From Cylindrodendrum hubeiense (Eukaryota; Ascomycota; Sordariomycetes; Hypocreales; Nectriaceae): DNA of 64,000 nucleotides. The DNA is taken from the NCBI GenBank assembly GCA_014621425.1, contig JAANBB010000021.1, positions 1-64,000 on the forward strand. Reading direction: 5' to 3'. The notes beneath the pieces were generated by a model. It saw only the letters and a list, made by a program, of their open reading frames with translations, made no database searches and was not told where the DNA came from. A program made the position numbers and the translations under genes. Shown one piece after another: positions 12,927 to 25,056 of this stretch; positions within the stretch are counted from its first letter, which is position 1, and every line of letters begins with the position of its first letter.

Positions 12927-14467
12927 TCAGGAGTCTGCCTTGAACTTGAAGAAGAAGTTGAACTCGAGAGGGAACGCAGGATCTGTCACCACGACCTGCT
13001 GACCGTTCTCCAACCCTAGCTCGATCAGTGTCTTGCCTAGGTTGGGACGTGTTTGCTGTTCGAGACTCGGGGGGAACTGCATGTACAACGTCTTGCCCTC
13101 GGCCCGGATAGAGGGTTTCTTTAGCTGCGCCTCGGGTCGCAAGGCGAGTGAGTCGACGAGCTCCTGGAGCGTGGCCTTGGGGTCAACCTCAAGGGGACGG
13201 GCCTGGCGACCACAGACGGGGCAGTCATCCTTCTTCTCGTGTTTGAATGTGTATGTGTAGATGCTGTCGTTTCCAGAGTACATCATATAGTTGTTCTCGA
13301 AGCCCAGGCAGGGTGCTGACGTGGTGGCGATCTTGAAGGCCTCGTTGCAGCATGCTGCAGCGATAATGGCGTTTGTAGAGGCGATGGCAGGGATAATGTT
13401 CTTGATGGTACCCTGGGTTAGCGAGTAGGTGACGCCGGGGATGCTAAACTCTTGAGCGCGGGTCAGGGCCTTCTGGTACAGCCAGGTAACGTGCTCCGGG
13501 TCGTCCTTGTCAAGCTGGGGAAATGGCTTCTCCTGTTCCCAGGCAATGATGTGCGCCCACTCGACGCAGTGCTCGGGCTGTCGAGGGATTGAGGCGATGG
13601 TGCAGAGCGGGACTGCAGCGCGCGGGGCGTGCATGTCGAGCTGGCACTCGATGCACGAAGTGATGGAAGGGAAGATGACTCGGGCCTGGCCCTTGAAGCC
13701 CTCTGTGCCTCCGTCGATGAGAGGCTTGATCGCATCGGGGTCCTCGGCCTCCTCAGCGATGGAGACGAGCATGGCGTTGATCCAACGGCGCGCCTCAATG
13801 CTGTCCAGCCCGCAGACAACCAGCTGGAACTGCTTGTAGAACTCCTCATCAAAGTCCTGGATGCGGTTGTTGTGGGCAGTGATGCTGACTCCCTCAACGC
13901 GCTTCTGGACGAACTCGGCGGCGACCTCGGCCTTGAATTTTCCCACATCGGCCTTGCGGAACAAGAACTGGCGGTTCAGGTTGGAGATGTCGATGGTATC
14001 TGAGGAGTGCGGTGAGCGGATCGTCTGGTGGTGGCAGGGGAGAGCCATGCTAACCCATATCTATGACGTGGATGTTCTTGAAGTGCGACATGGCGAGGTT
14101 CTTGAGAATCTCGCATCCCAGTCCACCGGCACCGCTACATCGTTGGGTCAGTATTTCGGAGGGGTTTGCGATCGAGGCGGGGGAGGAACCGACATGACTC
14201 TGGCTATTGTTAACGCAGTCCCTGAAACACTCTAGGCAGGAGTACATACAGGATCTTGAACTTCTCAAACTGGGCGAGGAACTCGTCCTCCGTAGCCCCG
14301 GGATCAGTGAAGGGACCGGCATTCCGGCGGATATGGTCGAGGTACTTCCTGGGGGGGGGTTAGGATGGAAGTTCGCCGAGCTTGGTTTCGTTGGGGTATC
14401 GAGTTTACCATCGCGCATCTTGGCTGCCGACGCCGGCATCGGCTGCTACTTGCGTCTCCACGCTCAT
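12927..14467 (-). CDS. UBA3: NEDD8-activating enzyme E1 catalytic subunit
   Basis: Four exons (14467-14409, 14348-14250, 14134-14055, 13999-12927) encode 436 residues. The nucleotide-binding GAGGLG and the [14 protein letters not shown] strand define the ThiF/E1 adenylation domain. Cys224 in [10 protein letters not shown] is the predicted catalytic cysteine that carries NEDD8 as a thioester. Cys195/Cys198 and a later CPVC pair fit the structural zinc site. The C-terminal part (about 345-436) resembles the ubiquitin-fold domain that recruits the E2 Ubc12. Oddity: the first Rossmann strand reads FKIL directly followed by GAGG, two residues shorter than the usual KILVIGAGG. A NEDD8 target, Cullin-3, lies 22 kb away. 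Confidence 0.93.
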
Positions 14468-14852
14468 CTTCCAGAACCGAGCGGTGGGATTGAGGATTCG
14501 GGGGATGGGATGTCGTTTGGCGTGCTGAAGGAGAGAGGTGATGTTGGAGGAGCAGCTTTGGAGGAGCAGCTGAGGCGGATCCGTGCACTGCTGCACTGGG
14601 GAAGGAGCGTCATAAGCTGTCTCGGTGAGATCCAGGTGAAGGTGGGGTTGTTTTTCGGTGTGTCGGAGCTGCCTGCCTACTAGGAATTTAGGAGCTTCCG
14701 CGCCCACTTTGGCCGGTGAGTGAGTGACCTTTATCCCACCAGGTGCTAAACCCCGACCTTTCATGCATTCTGCTAGTTGGAGTTCCAACCCATGCCCAAC
14801 TCGAATGCGACAATGCCCTGATATCCAACGATCGACTGGCTAGATAGCGACC
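14468..14852. promoter_or_regulatory. Divergent promoter UBA3 / TEL2
   Basis: A 385-base spacer lies between two divergent start codons. No ORF here has coding character. It holds short inverted motifs only. Confidence 0.45.
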
Positions 14853-17800
14853 ATGGACGAACTACTCACACCCGTCAGCACGACGTACCTCAAGGCCAGA
14901 AACGACCCGGAGCTGCTTCTTACAGAGGTCAAACCCTCTGCGCCGACACACATAATCGAGCGGAACCGTGCTGTAGCCTCGGTGGATGATGTTCTAGATA
15001 TTCTAAAGAACCAGCCAGACTACGACACGCTCATCGCAGTTCTCAAGTTCCTCACCAGTCGCAAGCCTGCAACCGACGGTTTCCGATTCCATGTCCCGGG
15101 CCCTAAAAGCGCCGGGATTGTGAGCCTCCTGGTCTCTGAAATTGCACCAAACTACTGGACACTACTTCTTGAGGGATCTGCCGACGATGCTACCGATCCG
15201 GAAGGATCACGGCCACCAGATGCCGAGCTCTTCCTGAGTTGCCTGCGCAGCGTCACTGGCCTCAACGCCACCATCGCCCAGATTAAAGCCCTGATTCAGG
15301 AATCGCGGGTTGGTGGCAACGACGTCAAGAGAAGCGATGTTTCTTTGAACCTGAAGATTCTTCTGGACTTGCTGGCTACTATGTTACAAGGCGACGACTC
15401 AGTTCATGACATCTGGACCTCATCCACGAATGGAATTCCCAGCGTCCCCATGAAGAAGGCCCAGTCTCAGAAACTCGGCTCCCTCCTTACAAACGGGCAG
15501 ATCGCTTCCATTTCTGCCGAGGCCTTGACCGTCATTGAAATCGATGGAGTGCGCCCGGAGACTCAGTGGGTCGCTGATGGAGTTGAGTACAGCAAGTGGG
15601 TGGGACGCAACATTACGGAATGGGCCAAAAGGCAGGTCAATGACGAGGAGTTGAGTTCTTGCTCTGATTTATTTCAGAGATCTTTGTCATTAAACTACGC
15701 AGGTAAGACAGCAAATTACCCCATTGCCAAGTGCTAACAGTTGCTTCCTAGAAACTCTCATCAAGGTCGTCATCGACGGGCTTCTCCTTACTAAAGGGAA
15801 TTCTTGCTCTATCTTCGTACAGGTCGCCTTCTCTCAACCTCGAAATTCCAAAAAGATCATTAATATCCTACTACACTACCTCTCTGGAAAGTTTCTAGCT
15901 CATCTCACCCTTGATGATATCTCGTCAAATGAGACGGTTTCTGCTGTTGCTGCTCTCATCCAAGGAGTCGTCATGGACGACGAGGCGAGGAAAAACTTAT
16001 TGATCGACTGGTGCGCTTCATCCTCTGGTGCCGGACTTGGCGAAGGTATAGGCATTCGCCGTGCTGTAATGGCAGCCTTGGCACAAGATAGAGAAGTAAT
16101 TACTACCGCGCTCGCGAAGAGTCTCGCCCAGTTCGGCGATGAACTTTACATTAAACATGCTGCGATGTTGCAACAGAATGGTAGATTATCCACTATCACT
16201 AAGAAAAACACACGCTGACAACGTAGATAGTTCACACAGAGGTGTTGCTCCTTGCAGCGGGCTACGTGTATCGGATATCGCCAATCAAACTAACCATGCT
16301 CCTGAGAACTGGCTCATATTTGAGCACTATTTCGAATCGTATCGGCGCAACTCAGATGAGAGCACGCTTTCTCGGTATGGTTGTGGGAGAATCTCTATCC
16401 GCTCTCATCGACAACAAAGAAAAGAAACTAGACTTCCATATGGAAGAAACCGATTCAGACGAGGCACAACAACTAAAGAACCTCACGAAGGTTTCCGATA
16501 AGCCCGGCTCGACCGACTCGATTCTATCTGAAAAACAGACTCAATCAATATCGCAGCATCGGAAGCCCATTGGAACGATATCAAAATTCACAGCAAAGAA
16601 GTCGAAATCGAAGCCGAAACCACCCATAACTACAGGAAAGCCAAAAGCTATCATCCAGGAAATCGACTCCTCCGGTGATGAGGATGAAGACGACCTCGTC
16701 CCCTATACGAAAGACTCCGATCCAGAAGACTCCGATGATGATGCAACCCTCGTCCAACGCAACAAGATCAAGGCCCCGGTATATATCCGTGACCTCATAA
16801 CCTACTTTCGTGACTCAGAGTCCTACGACAAGCAGAAGCTAGCCATCCAGGAAGCCCCCGTTCTCATCCGCCGTAAGGCTAACTACGGTACCGAAGTGAG
16901 CTCTCACGCCATCGAGTTGGCCGGGCTGCTCGTGGGACTTCAGGACAAATTTGAGATCGATAACTTCAACGATTTACGCCTCCAGGGAATGATTTCCCTT
17001 GTTGTCTCACAACCTAAGATGATGGCGCCCTGGTTTGCGCGGACATTTTTTGAGGGTGATTACTCTTTATCCCAACGGACATCAGTTCTCATTACTTTGG
17101 GGTTATCCTCGCGCGAGCTTGCTGGATTTGAAGTATCAAAACATCAGTCTGCAGCTTCTTTCCCGTCCAAGCAACTTCCCGAGAAGATGGAACAGCTCTA
17201 CCTCGAGTCTTCAGACAAACAGAAGACCTCCCCGGCCTCTCGACTTAAAGCACTCCCATCCAACGCCATCGATAGTATTGCACAGTCGCTTACCTCTACC
17301 TTCCTTGCTCCCCTCGCCGCAGAAGCTGCGGATGCGAACACAGGTCCTGACGTCCTAAAGCTCCAGAGCTTTACGGCCCGGTACAAGTCTACTACTAAGG
17401 CCAAGCCGCGCGTTCGCGCCATCCCCAACACCACAGCCGCCTTACTCGCCACGAGCTTTTTCTCACCACTTACCGCACATTTCCAAGTCGCCCTCCGCTC
17501 CTCTCAGCCTCTCATTCTGAACCCTGCCCTCCTGGCGCTTTACCTTCAGACACTTGGCATCGTCATTCATGCCGCAGGCCCCTCGACACTTTCGCTCCCA
17601 CAATTGACTTCGGAACTCTGGGACCTCCTGCTTGGCGTGAGAGTCCATGTTTTAGGCGACGTGGGCGCCTTGAAAGGCTGGCTAGTGGCCATGGCTTCTC
17701 TGTTGGAAGTTAATGGAGGCGACATGCAACGGCTGTGTCAAACCCAGGGTAGGGAAGTGATGGAAACACGAGAATGGGTTGCCGTTGTATTTGAGAGGAC

Positions 17801-17927
17801 AAGGGGTGAAGATGGCGGAGAGGAGAACGAGGTCAAGATGCTGGCTGCAGGCGTGCTCATCAGGATTGGTGAAGCGATTGAGAAGTACCAGGCACTGTTG
17901 ATGGGGGACATGATTGGTTTTACTTGA
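14853..17927 (+). CDS. TEL2: Telomere length regulation protein Tel2
   Basis: Three exons (14853-15702, 15752-16180, 16231-17927) encode 991 residues. The first two exons form an alpha-helical HEAT-like region. After an acidic, Ser/Asp-rich linker (DSSGDEDEDD, about residue 570-600) comes the conserved Tel2 domain at about 607-727, with YIRDLITYFRD, APVLIRRKANYG and NFNDLRLQGM. Tel2 is the client-binding core of the TTT complex (Tel2-Tti1-Tti2), which with Hsp90 stabilises PIKK kinases such as Tor, Tel1 and Mec1. The linker is where CK2 sites recruit Hsp90 adaptors in other species. The GT-AG junctions all keep phase; the acceptor at 16230 is the only one of two nearby AGs that keeps the frame. 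Confidence 0.9.
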
Positions 17928-18203
17928 GGACAGGCAATAGACATTAGAAATAATGTACCCAAATAGAATCGATACGGGGCATTCTTGATAAATCGTGTTT
18001 GTGACTGACTATCACTACTAAATCGTAAATCGCACAAGCCAACGCCTTTTGCAGACCCAAATCCAATCCACCCTTTAATATCATTTTTGCCGGCTCCTTT
18101 TTCCTGAGCATATATGATCGCTTTCAATGATCCTAACCAGTGCTAGTTCCCGTTAATCAGCATTTTGCTGTGCAATTTAGTTGACTCTGATGCATAGATA
18201 CAA

Positions 18204-20717
18204 TTACGATGAATCTCCAAGAGGTTCTATCCTCGTCGTACTAGCCCGCCGAATCGGCAAGCCAGACAGATACGAGTTTGCGTGGCTAAGGTGGTCACCA
18301 AGACTCATGGCCATGCGGCGAAGCTCCTCCTTAACGTGCTCGGACGACGCCTGACCCTCCATAACCTGCGGTGCCGGGGCGGTGGGAGGCAGCGGGAGGA
18401 AAGACTGAAATGGCATAGGGCGATGGTACTCTTCTTCAACTGGTTGTTCGTCCTGGTAGGATGGTTGCACCAGGCGAGGAACTTCAGGGGCCGCCGTCGG
18501 TTGAGGAGTGAGGAATTCGGGATCTGTATCTGCGAAATCGCTCAGGGAGTATGGCCGTTCATTGGGTGCTTGATTGTTCACAGGTTGCTGGATTTGCATC
18601 GGTGGCTGCAGTGGCAGCGGGGGTGGTTGATGCTGTTGCTGTAGCTGTTGATGTTGTTGCGGAAGCTGAAATTGTTGTTGAGGGTCGTGGCGTTGGGTAT
18701 CGTCGAAAGAGAGTTCCGCAACAGCGCCCGAGAACTCCGAGTCATCGGATACGTAGATTGAAGGCTCCCGAAACCCTGAAGGCATCACATAAAGGGATGC
18801 GTGCTTCTCTAGCTCAAATGGGTTTGCGCCTCCGAACTCAGACCCAGCAATAGAGCCCACGTCTGAGTGCGATGTAGACGGCCTGGGATACTCGGTGACA
18901 GGGTCTGCAAAACTCATGTCCAGATCGATCAGACTGCCAGCTGATGCACGGTTGTTCAAGGGTGCCTGGGGAACGGCAAGATCATTGAACTGCGCTGAGG
19001 GCTGGAGGGGCTCTGTAGGGGGGTGGATGAGACGGCTGGTGTTAGGAGCGTCGTCATTGAAGGGGAATCTGAACATTTCCGGGTTTGCAGAGGCGGGCGG
19101 AACAGCCATCGATGGGAACTTCCAATCTCGCGTTCGGCGGTTGTTGTTTGGTTCTATAGGGTCGCTGTTTGGAGGCCGGGTATAGTGCATATCACCAAAG
19201 TCGTAGTCAACAGATGCCCTTGAGTCGCCAGCCTTGATCGTGTTCATGTCCACGAACTCTGAAAGGTCGCTTCCATGCAGGGAGGCGTCGAGGTCAATTA
19301 GCGACTCTCTGACGCCAGGGGATTGAGTCGAATCATCCCGCAGAGGGAGATCGGATGCTGAGGCTGGTGGGGGGAACGGCCTTCCGTAGTATGCTCGAGA
19401 ATTATCGTCATAACTTGAGATGGTGTTTGGGTCAAAAATCTTCTCCAAGGGCGCCTTAACTGAAGGAAGATGTGGCGGGGGGCGTCGACGAGATTTCGGT
19501 TTCTGAGGTCTTGATGTCTCATCAAAGATGTCCTGGTCGAAGTCGACGTTGGAACCGTAGACATCAAGCACTTCCTGGGCATCCCCAGAATTGTAGCCTT
19601 GTTGATCAAACGCAGCGGTAGCGTTAAAGTTCCACTCGTCATTTTCCAAGCCCAGGGTAGAAAGGTCAGGTCCTTGAGCTCCCCCGGCGGAGAAGAGAGA
19701 CTTGCGGATACCTCCTTGAGACTCCCACAATTTGTAGCCACGGACGAGATGGGCCAGACCGGACGTTGGGAAGGCATCATGGGTGTTGTGAATATAGCGG
19801 TGGCGCTGGACTTGCTCAATGGTGGGTCGCTTCTTAGGATCGTCCTCCAAGCAATATGCGACGAGGTCCTTGAGACCCTGTGAGTACTGGTCACCCTCAA
19901 GCCGAGGGGTGTGCTGCTTCAGGTAGGATCCCAGCCTGTTGAAGTCCATGCCTGCCACCACATTGGGGGGCATGCCCGAGGCAATCTCGAATACCATGGC
20001 ACCAAAGGCCCAGATATCAACCTCGGTGCCGTAGGAGGCAGACGAGTCAAAGAGCTCGGGTGCCATCCAATGCGGCGTGCCGATGACTGTAGAGCGCTTG
20101 TCAAACTTGGTTTCGATAACTCCGGCAACACCGAAATCGCAGAGCTGGACGTCTCCAGTCTCGGTGACGAGGATGTTGGCACACTTGATATCGCGGTGAA
20201 TGATGCCCTGTCCGTGAACCCAGTACACGGCCTCGGCGGCCTCGCGCAGGATGGGGACGATCCATTTCTCTTGCAGACCGCCAGGTAGAGTGGGCTTCAT
20301 GAGCGTGGAAACACTTCCTCCAGCGCAGTACTCGGTGATCATCCACATGGACTGGCCGACGGGCACGGCTTCGATGACATGGTTGACGTTCTTAGCGCCG
20401 CTTTCGCTCAGCAATTTCAGGGCGTTGATCTCCTTGAGCAGATCACTGTAGGTGTCGGCTAGCTTCGGGTTCACGGTATCACTTCCCTCAATATCGATGA
20501 TCTTGACAGCTACCAGCTGGTTCGTGGTTAGAGAGGTGGCCTTGTACACGCGGCCGAAGCTGCCTTTGCCAATGAGTTCCGAGAGGCGGTACTGGGGAGT
20601 GTCTTTTCCGGCCTTGGAGCACTGCTCGGCAACGACCTTTTGCATTTTCTTGGCATCGTCGATGGCTTTCTGCTTGGTGACGGAGAAATCCGGTCCTCTG
20701 ACTTGGAGGGATGTCAT
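18204..20717 (-). CDS. Ste20/GCK-family serine/threonine protein kinase
   Basis: An intronless 837-residue protein. The kinase domain spans about 44-310: glycine loop GKGSFG (50-55), Lys72 in VAVK, HRD with Asp176 (IIHRDIKCANIL), DFG at 194-196 and APE at 219-221 (GTPHWMAPE). IKCAN and the GTPHWMAPE activation segment are Ste20/germinal-centre-kinase signatures. The rest is long and low in order, with two copies of a SLIDLD motif, a Gln-rich block (QQHQQLQQQH) near 690-710, and a conserved-looking helical C-terminus (EELRRMAMSLGDHL). Fungal GCKs act in septation, polarity and MAPK control; which subgroup this is cannot be settled by reading alone. Confidence 0.9.
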   Translation of the reverse strand: MTSLQVRGPDFSVTKQKAIDDAKKMQKVVAEQCSKAGKDTPQYRLSELIGKGSFGRVYKATSLTTNQLVAVKIIDIEGSDTVNPKLADTYSDLLKEINALKLLSESGAKNVNHVIEAVPVGQSMWMITEYCAGGSVSTLMKPTLPGGLQEKWIVPILREAAEAVYWVHGQGIIHRDIKCANILVTETGDVQLCDFGVAGVIETKFDKRSTVIGTPHWMAPELFDSSASYGTEVDIWAFGAMVFEIASGMPPNVVAGMDFNRLGSYLKQHTPRLEGDQYSQGLKDLVAYCLEDDPKKRPTIEQVQRHRYIHNTHDAFPTSGLAHLVRGYKLWESQGGIRKSLFSAGGAQGPDLSTLGLENDEWNFNATAAFDQQGYNSGDAQEVLDVYGSNVDFDQDIFDETSRPQKPKSRRRPPPHLPSVKAPLEKIFDPNTISSYDDNSRAYYGRPFPPPASASDLPLRDDSTQSPGVRESLIDLDASLHGSDLSEFVDMNTIKAGDSRASVDYDFGDMHYTRPPNSDPIEPNNNRRTRDWKFPSMAVPPASANPEMFRFPFNDDAPNTSRLIHPPTEPLQPSAQFNDLAVPQAPLNNRASAGSLIDLDMSFADPVTEYPRPSTSHSDVGSIAGSEFGGANPFELEKHASLYVMPSGFREPSIYVSDDSEFSGAVAELSFDDTQRHDPQQQFQLPQQHQQLQQQHQPPPLPLQPPMQIQQPVNNQAPNERPYSLSDFADTDPEFLTPQPTAAPEVPRLVQPSYQDEQPVEEEYHRPMPFQSFLPLPPTAPAPQVMEGQASSEHVKEELRRMAMSLGDHLSHANSYLSGLPIRRASTTRIEPLGDSS

Positions 20718-21776
20718 GATGGCGAGGTGAGTGGCCCTAGGCTGAGGCTGGGGTCAGGCCTAAGAGACGCCAGTGGGGCTGGATGTTGATCAAGGGCCGA
20801 TGTGCTCGCCTCACATAATTTGAAGCTATTCAGGCGGCTTTGGGAGCGGTGGCCGCCAGCCGAGAACCAGGGGAAGTGGGATTTGTGGTTGTGGACGTCT
20901 TTTGTTATTCAGATGCCGAAGTCATTCTCACCAGGTTTCGTAAGGGGCGGGTAGGATGGATGTCTGGCAACGCACGAGCCCCGGTCGACGCCGGCCAATT
21001 GGGACAGCGCTGGGGCGTGGCGGTGCGGATCACGGCTGTGGCTGGTGCAGGCTTCCTCCGTCTTAGGTACCTACCTAGGTACCTCTAGTTAATGCACCCC
21101 GGCAATTGGCATCCTCTACATCTTCTACATCCTCATACAAACTTGAAACCAGCATACGGTCACGGAATCTCCAACTCCTCGCCCCCTTTTTTCATTTGTA
21201 AAGGACAATCAATCAATTAGTCAAACAACGATGCGACATGGCAACAAGCCACGCGGTTCAATGGTTAAGTTACGCCCTGGTATTGCTGTCAGTATTATGG
21301 CCCCTCTCACCACTGCCACAACCTGCGTTTCCTGCCCACCTCTGGGCAATCTCTCAAAGACTCATTCATATCCGATCTTCTCTGTAGCATTTACGTCTTC
21401 TCCCGAGCCGAACATCTTCTCGAGGGCCACAAGTTGGCCTTCTTCTTCTTGGCAGCTGCTGAAAGTGCCTTCTTGGCAGCTCCCACCAGCCGGTATAACA
21501 GTCATCATTCCCTCTCCACCGTATCATGTTCAACTCATTTCTCTTGAATGTTTTCTTCTTTCTTTCGATCAACTGAAAGCTGCAAGGTTGGTATGGGGTA
21601 TCGTTCTCTCCGCCTATGTCTCGCACCTAAACCCAGTCGTCATGCAAATCCCTTTTCGCCTTGGCGAGGAAGGCTGACGCCGAAGGCTCTGGCCTATCCC
21701 CTAACTCGTGAATAACGTCCTCCAGCTCGAGAGGTCCTCACTGATGGCTCCCGCCCGGAGGAGCATCCTGGTAGAC
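20718..21776. other. Intergenic region upstream of the kinase
   Basis: About 1.06 kb holds the promoter of the kinase and the 3' side of the ceramide synthase gene. A 20-base direct/inverted motif built from AGGTACCT units lies at 21065-21084. Pyrimidine/purine-biased stretches at 21410-21560 contain ORFs without coding character. Confidence 0.4.
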
Positions 21777-23321
21777 TCAATCTTCCTTGTCTTCTTCATC
21801 GTCGCTGCGGTTGTCTTCCGCTCCCTCTCTACGAATGACCTTCAATGCGACGCGCACAATCATGGCAAACCAGACAATATTCATGGCTTGCAGTAAGAGC
21901 AAAGGCAAGAGGAACGACCATGTCACAGCGCGGCCGAAGCAGACAAGACCTTCGGGGTTCCAGAATGGCTCGAGCATGTACCGGGATCCCGTCGGAATAG
22001 GGAGTGGTCCCTGGAGGTCCTCGCTGGAGCCTCTCCAGCAGGTCTCTCCGATGATGTCGGGAATGTCGGCATAGATGGACCAGCACACTAGGCAGTAGAC
22101 GACATGGCGGGTAAATATCCATGAGACCAGGAAAACGCCGAACATGACATCGCACACTAACTTGAAGCCCATGTACTTTAGGCATTTGGCAATCTTAAAT
22201 AGCGTCAGGCTTTCGAAACATATGACTTATGAGGGGGGGCAGCGTGCTTACAGGAAGAACGATATCGACAAAATCCATGAGAACGAGGATCAAGTTGCCG
22301 ACGCGGGTTTGGTGGTAGGCGTAACAGGCGTACATCAAACCACAGGTGACGAAGTGGTGGGCCAGCATCTGCGAATAGTCCTTGCGACGCTCTTCGATGT
22401 TGATAACGATGATTTGCTGGAGCCAGAAAGCCCACTGAGCCAAGATGTAGAACTTGACCAGGCCAGTCAATTCGCGGTCCGGCCAGTTGGTCCATAGCTC
22501 CTTCATGTTGAGCCAGTAGGAAGAGTTGGCATAGATGTACTAAGGCTGCCCGTTAGCGAATGCGATACAGACCGAGTGAGATGCGCCAGGTCATGACGGA
22601 GGTGCGCATACCATGCCCATGTTCCAGAAGACAGCGTAGTAGCACAGAAGCCAGGATTGCTCGCTGAAGCGATTCAAGTCCTTCCTCTTGTGCACACCAC
22701 ATATCTTGGCGAAGGGAACCAAAACATACTGCATGACAGCAGCCCGCAACCCCGAAAAGAGAACAATAAAACAAATTATAAGATAAATATCATCGCTGCC
22801 GTTGCTGTATTTGCCGGTAGCTTCGTTGAGGTAGGATAAGGTAAAGAACTTTGTGGTATAAGGTCGGGCTTTAGGGATGAAGTTGGCGAAGAAGAGGAGC
22901 GCGAGGAGGTTAAAGGCGATTCCTAAAGTGGCCATGTCAGTGTAATGTTCTTAATCAAACACGTCTCAGTGAATGCCGATCATGGTTGAACTCCGATATC
23001 GCCGTCGAGGACGAGGGGAGGAGGGACGCTGAAGCATTGGCATTGGCAGAGACGGAGCAGAGGGCGATCGATGGGCATACCAATCTGGTTCCGGAGCATC
23101 CAGCTGGCGACAAACTTCCTTGCGCCATCCGATTTCCTCCTGACACGGCTCACAACGGCCATGTTGCCATTGCTGACGGTCTGCTTGTACGAGACCCTGT
23201 TTGTGTTGTTGGCGGCGGTTGTGTGGTAGGCGTTGTTCCTCTCGGGCTTGGCGCCGGTTGTGCCGCAGTTTGGGAGCTTCTCGAGGATGGGCTTTTCATC
23301 GTAGCCGTCGAAGTCGGTCAT
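21777..23321 (-). CDS. Ceramide synthase (TLC/Lag1 domain)
   Basis: Four exons (23321-23081, 22922-22612, 22539-22252, 22193-21777) give 418 residues with exact phases. The N-terminal 80 residues are soluble and basic near the membrane (RRKSDGARKF). Several hydrophobic helices follow (NLLALLFFANF, IYLIICFIVLFSG, FYILAQWAFWLQQI). The Lag1 motif is present: AHHFVTCGLMYAC (the HH pair) followed by LILVLMDFVDIVLP, the MD..D pair of the active site. The acidic C-terminus (SDDEEDKED) resembles CK2-phosphorylated tails of yeast Lag1/Lac1. The enzyme N-acylates sphingoid bases with acyl-CoA in the ER. Fungi have two paralogues (LagA and BarA types); I cannot assign which from sequence alone. Confidence 0.9.
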
Positions 23322-25056
23322 GATTGGTGAGGAGCAGGCCACCGGGAGACACGCATACGCGGATGGTGGGGGAAACGGCCAAGACCGCGAGGCCAAGGAC
23401 GGCTCGAGCGATGCGGAGGGGATGTCGGGGGGGGGGGGTGGATGCGACCGTCGTGGACGAAGAATACGAATTAAGAGAGGAGGAAGAAGAGAGAAACAGA
23501 GAAACAGAGAAACAAAGACCCGAGCCACAGGAGTCCACTGGAGTCTGATTGCGGTGCTGCGCTATGCCGTCGTCGGAAGCTCGGGAGGTGGAGGATAGGG
23601 GTTTCGAGAAGTCATTTCGAAAAAAACCAGGATCGACCGACACAATCGTATGTTCCACTAATATCCATTTTACGTATACACAAAAGGGCCAAATCGCGGT
23701 AATGAAGACCCCTCATCACCTTCACCCATGCGTAACCCCACTATCTAGGCTTACTTAGTTGCTTAATCAACTGGTCTACGGCGATATATGGAGACGCTTC
23801 TGGGGGGGTGCTGCAAAGCCCACGACTCCCGGCCCCTGTCGACGTGGATGCTGGCTTGGCTGTGGGCTGGCCGCTGGCTGGCTGCTGAAGAATGTGTTGA
23901 GGAGCCGTGCTTCGTCGCCCCACGGGCCGTGACGGATTGTGACCAGGTATCATCGACCCCCCGCGAATTGCTCCCGATCGTAAGTGATCGAGCTCCTATT
24001 TTATTTACATTTTTCGCATGTGGCCTGACGCTAGCTCGAGCTGCTAGCTCGGGTTGCTAGCGCACACAACATGCTAAGCTATAAGCTACTACATAGTAAG
24101 CTACCAAGCTACCAAGTTACTCCAGCAGCCAGTCTCATTTTCATGCCGCCCTGGCACTAACGTTGCTTTAATAGGTGCCTAGGCCTATCCCGCTCCCACG
24201 TCCGGGGCATGGTGCCGTTGTGTTGACTGTTGAGCCGTCAACGTGCCGCTAATAAAACTAGGCCCATGGACCACCAGTTCATCACAACGCTGCTCATCTG
24301 TCCTCCAACGAGCGCAACTGATTTCACGATGGAGCCTCCGGGTTGCGTGGTTTGCACACTCAACCAAATATGTTGCACTCGCTTCCCAGATGACATACTT
24401 TCCAGCTGGTGTATGTCTCATTTCTTGAAACCCACCAACACGTGGGTCCCATACACGTTAGAGCCGACATGTTTACTCGATACCGTAGCCAACAAAGCTG
24501 AATGAGAACGAGAAGAGAAGGTACTTGAGAACATGATACGGATTTTATTATTTTCTTCTCGAAAGCGACACTCACTCTGCTGTCTTCAGTCCGCCGTCGT
24601 CAGATTCTTAATTACAAACCCATCATCGTGAATCACACCATATCGAATCAGATCCCTTCAATTTCTCATCTCATCGAGCAGTACTCATTTAAATCCACAT
24701 CACCACCCACAATATGCCCCGGTTCTCCAACCACCATGATGAGCCTAAACTTTGGCGCAATACTTCCAACACACGACACTAAAAACATATCCACCTTATC
24801 CTACAATTTACTTCAACTGATAACCTGCGTCGATAATATTGCTTGCCCGTCGAATTATCGCAAAACTTATTTCCTCAGATGTCATAAGTTGTAGCCTTAG
24901 GCATCCGCTGTTGGTTGCTGGTTGTTGGTTGTTGGTTGTTGGCTGACATATTTCAACGCTGTTGGTGTGTTTACAGCGTACATAACAAATGCATGGATTA
25001 AGCTTCCTCCATTTCAACCGTCTCCAATCATTTGCCCGCCAGCAGGCCTATCCAAA
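23322..25056. other. 1.7 kb intergenic region with short repeats
   Basis: This spacer separates the divergent ceramide synthase and COG4 genes. It holds a GCTAGC/AAGCTA-rich patch at 24030-24120 and a tandem TTGGTTG tract at 24908-24945. A (G)10 run lies at 23429-23438. Short ORFs in all frames lack coding signs. I see no gene. Confidence 0.4.

Noticed and set aside
24922..25056. N-terminal extension of COG4 from an upstream in-frame ATG
   Set aside because: The added 45 residues translate a simple GTTGGTT repeat and promoter DNA; the downstream ATG gives the family-like N-terminus.
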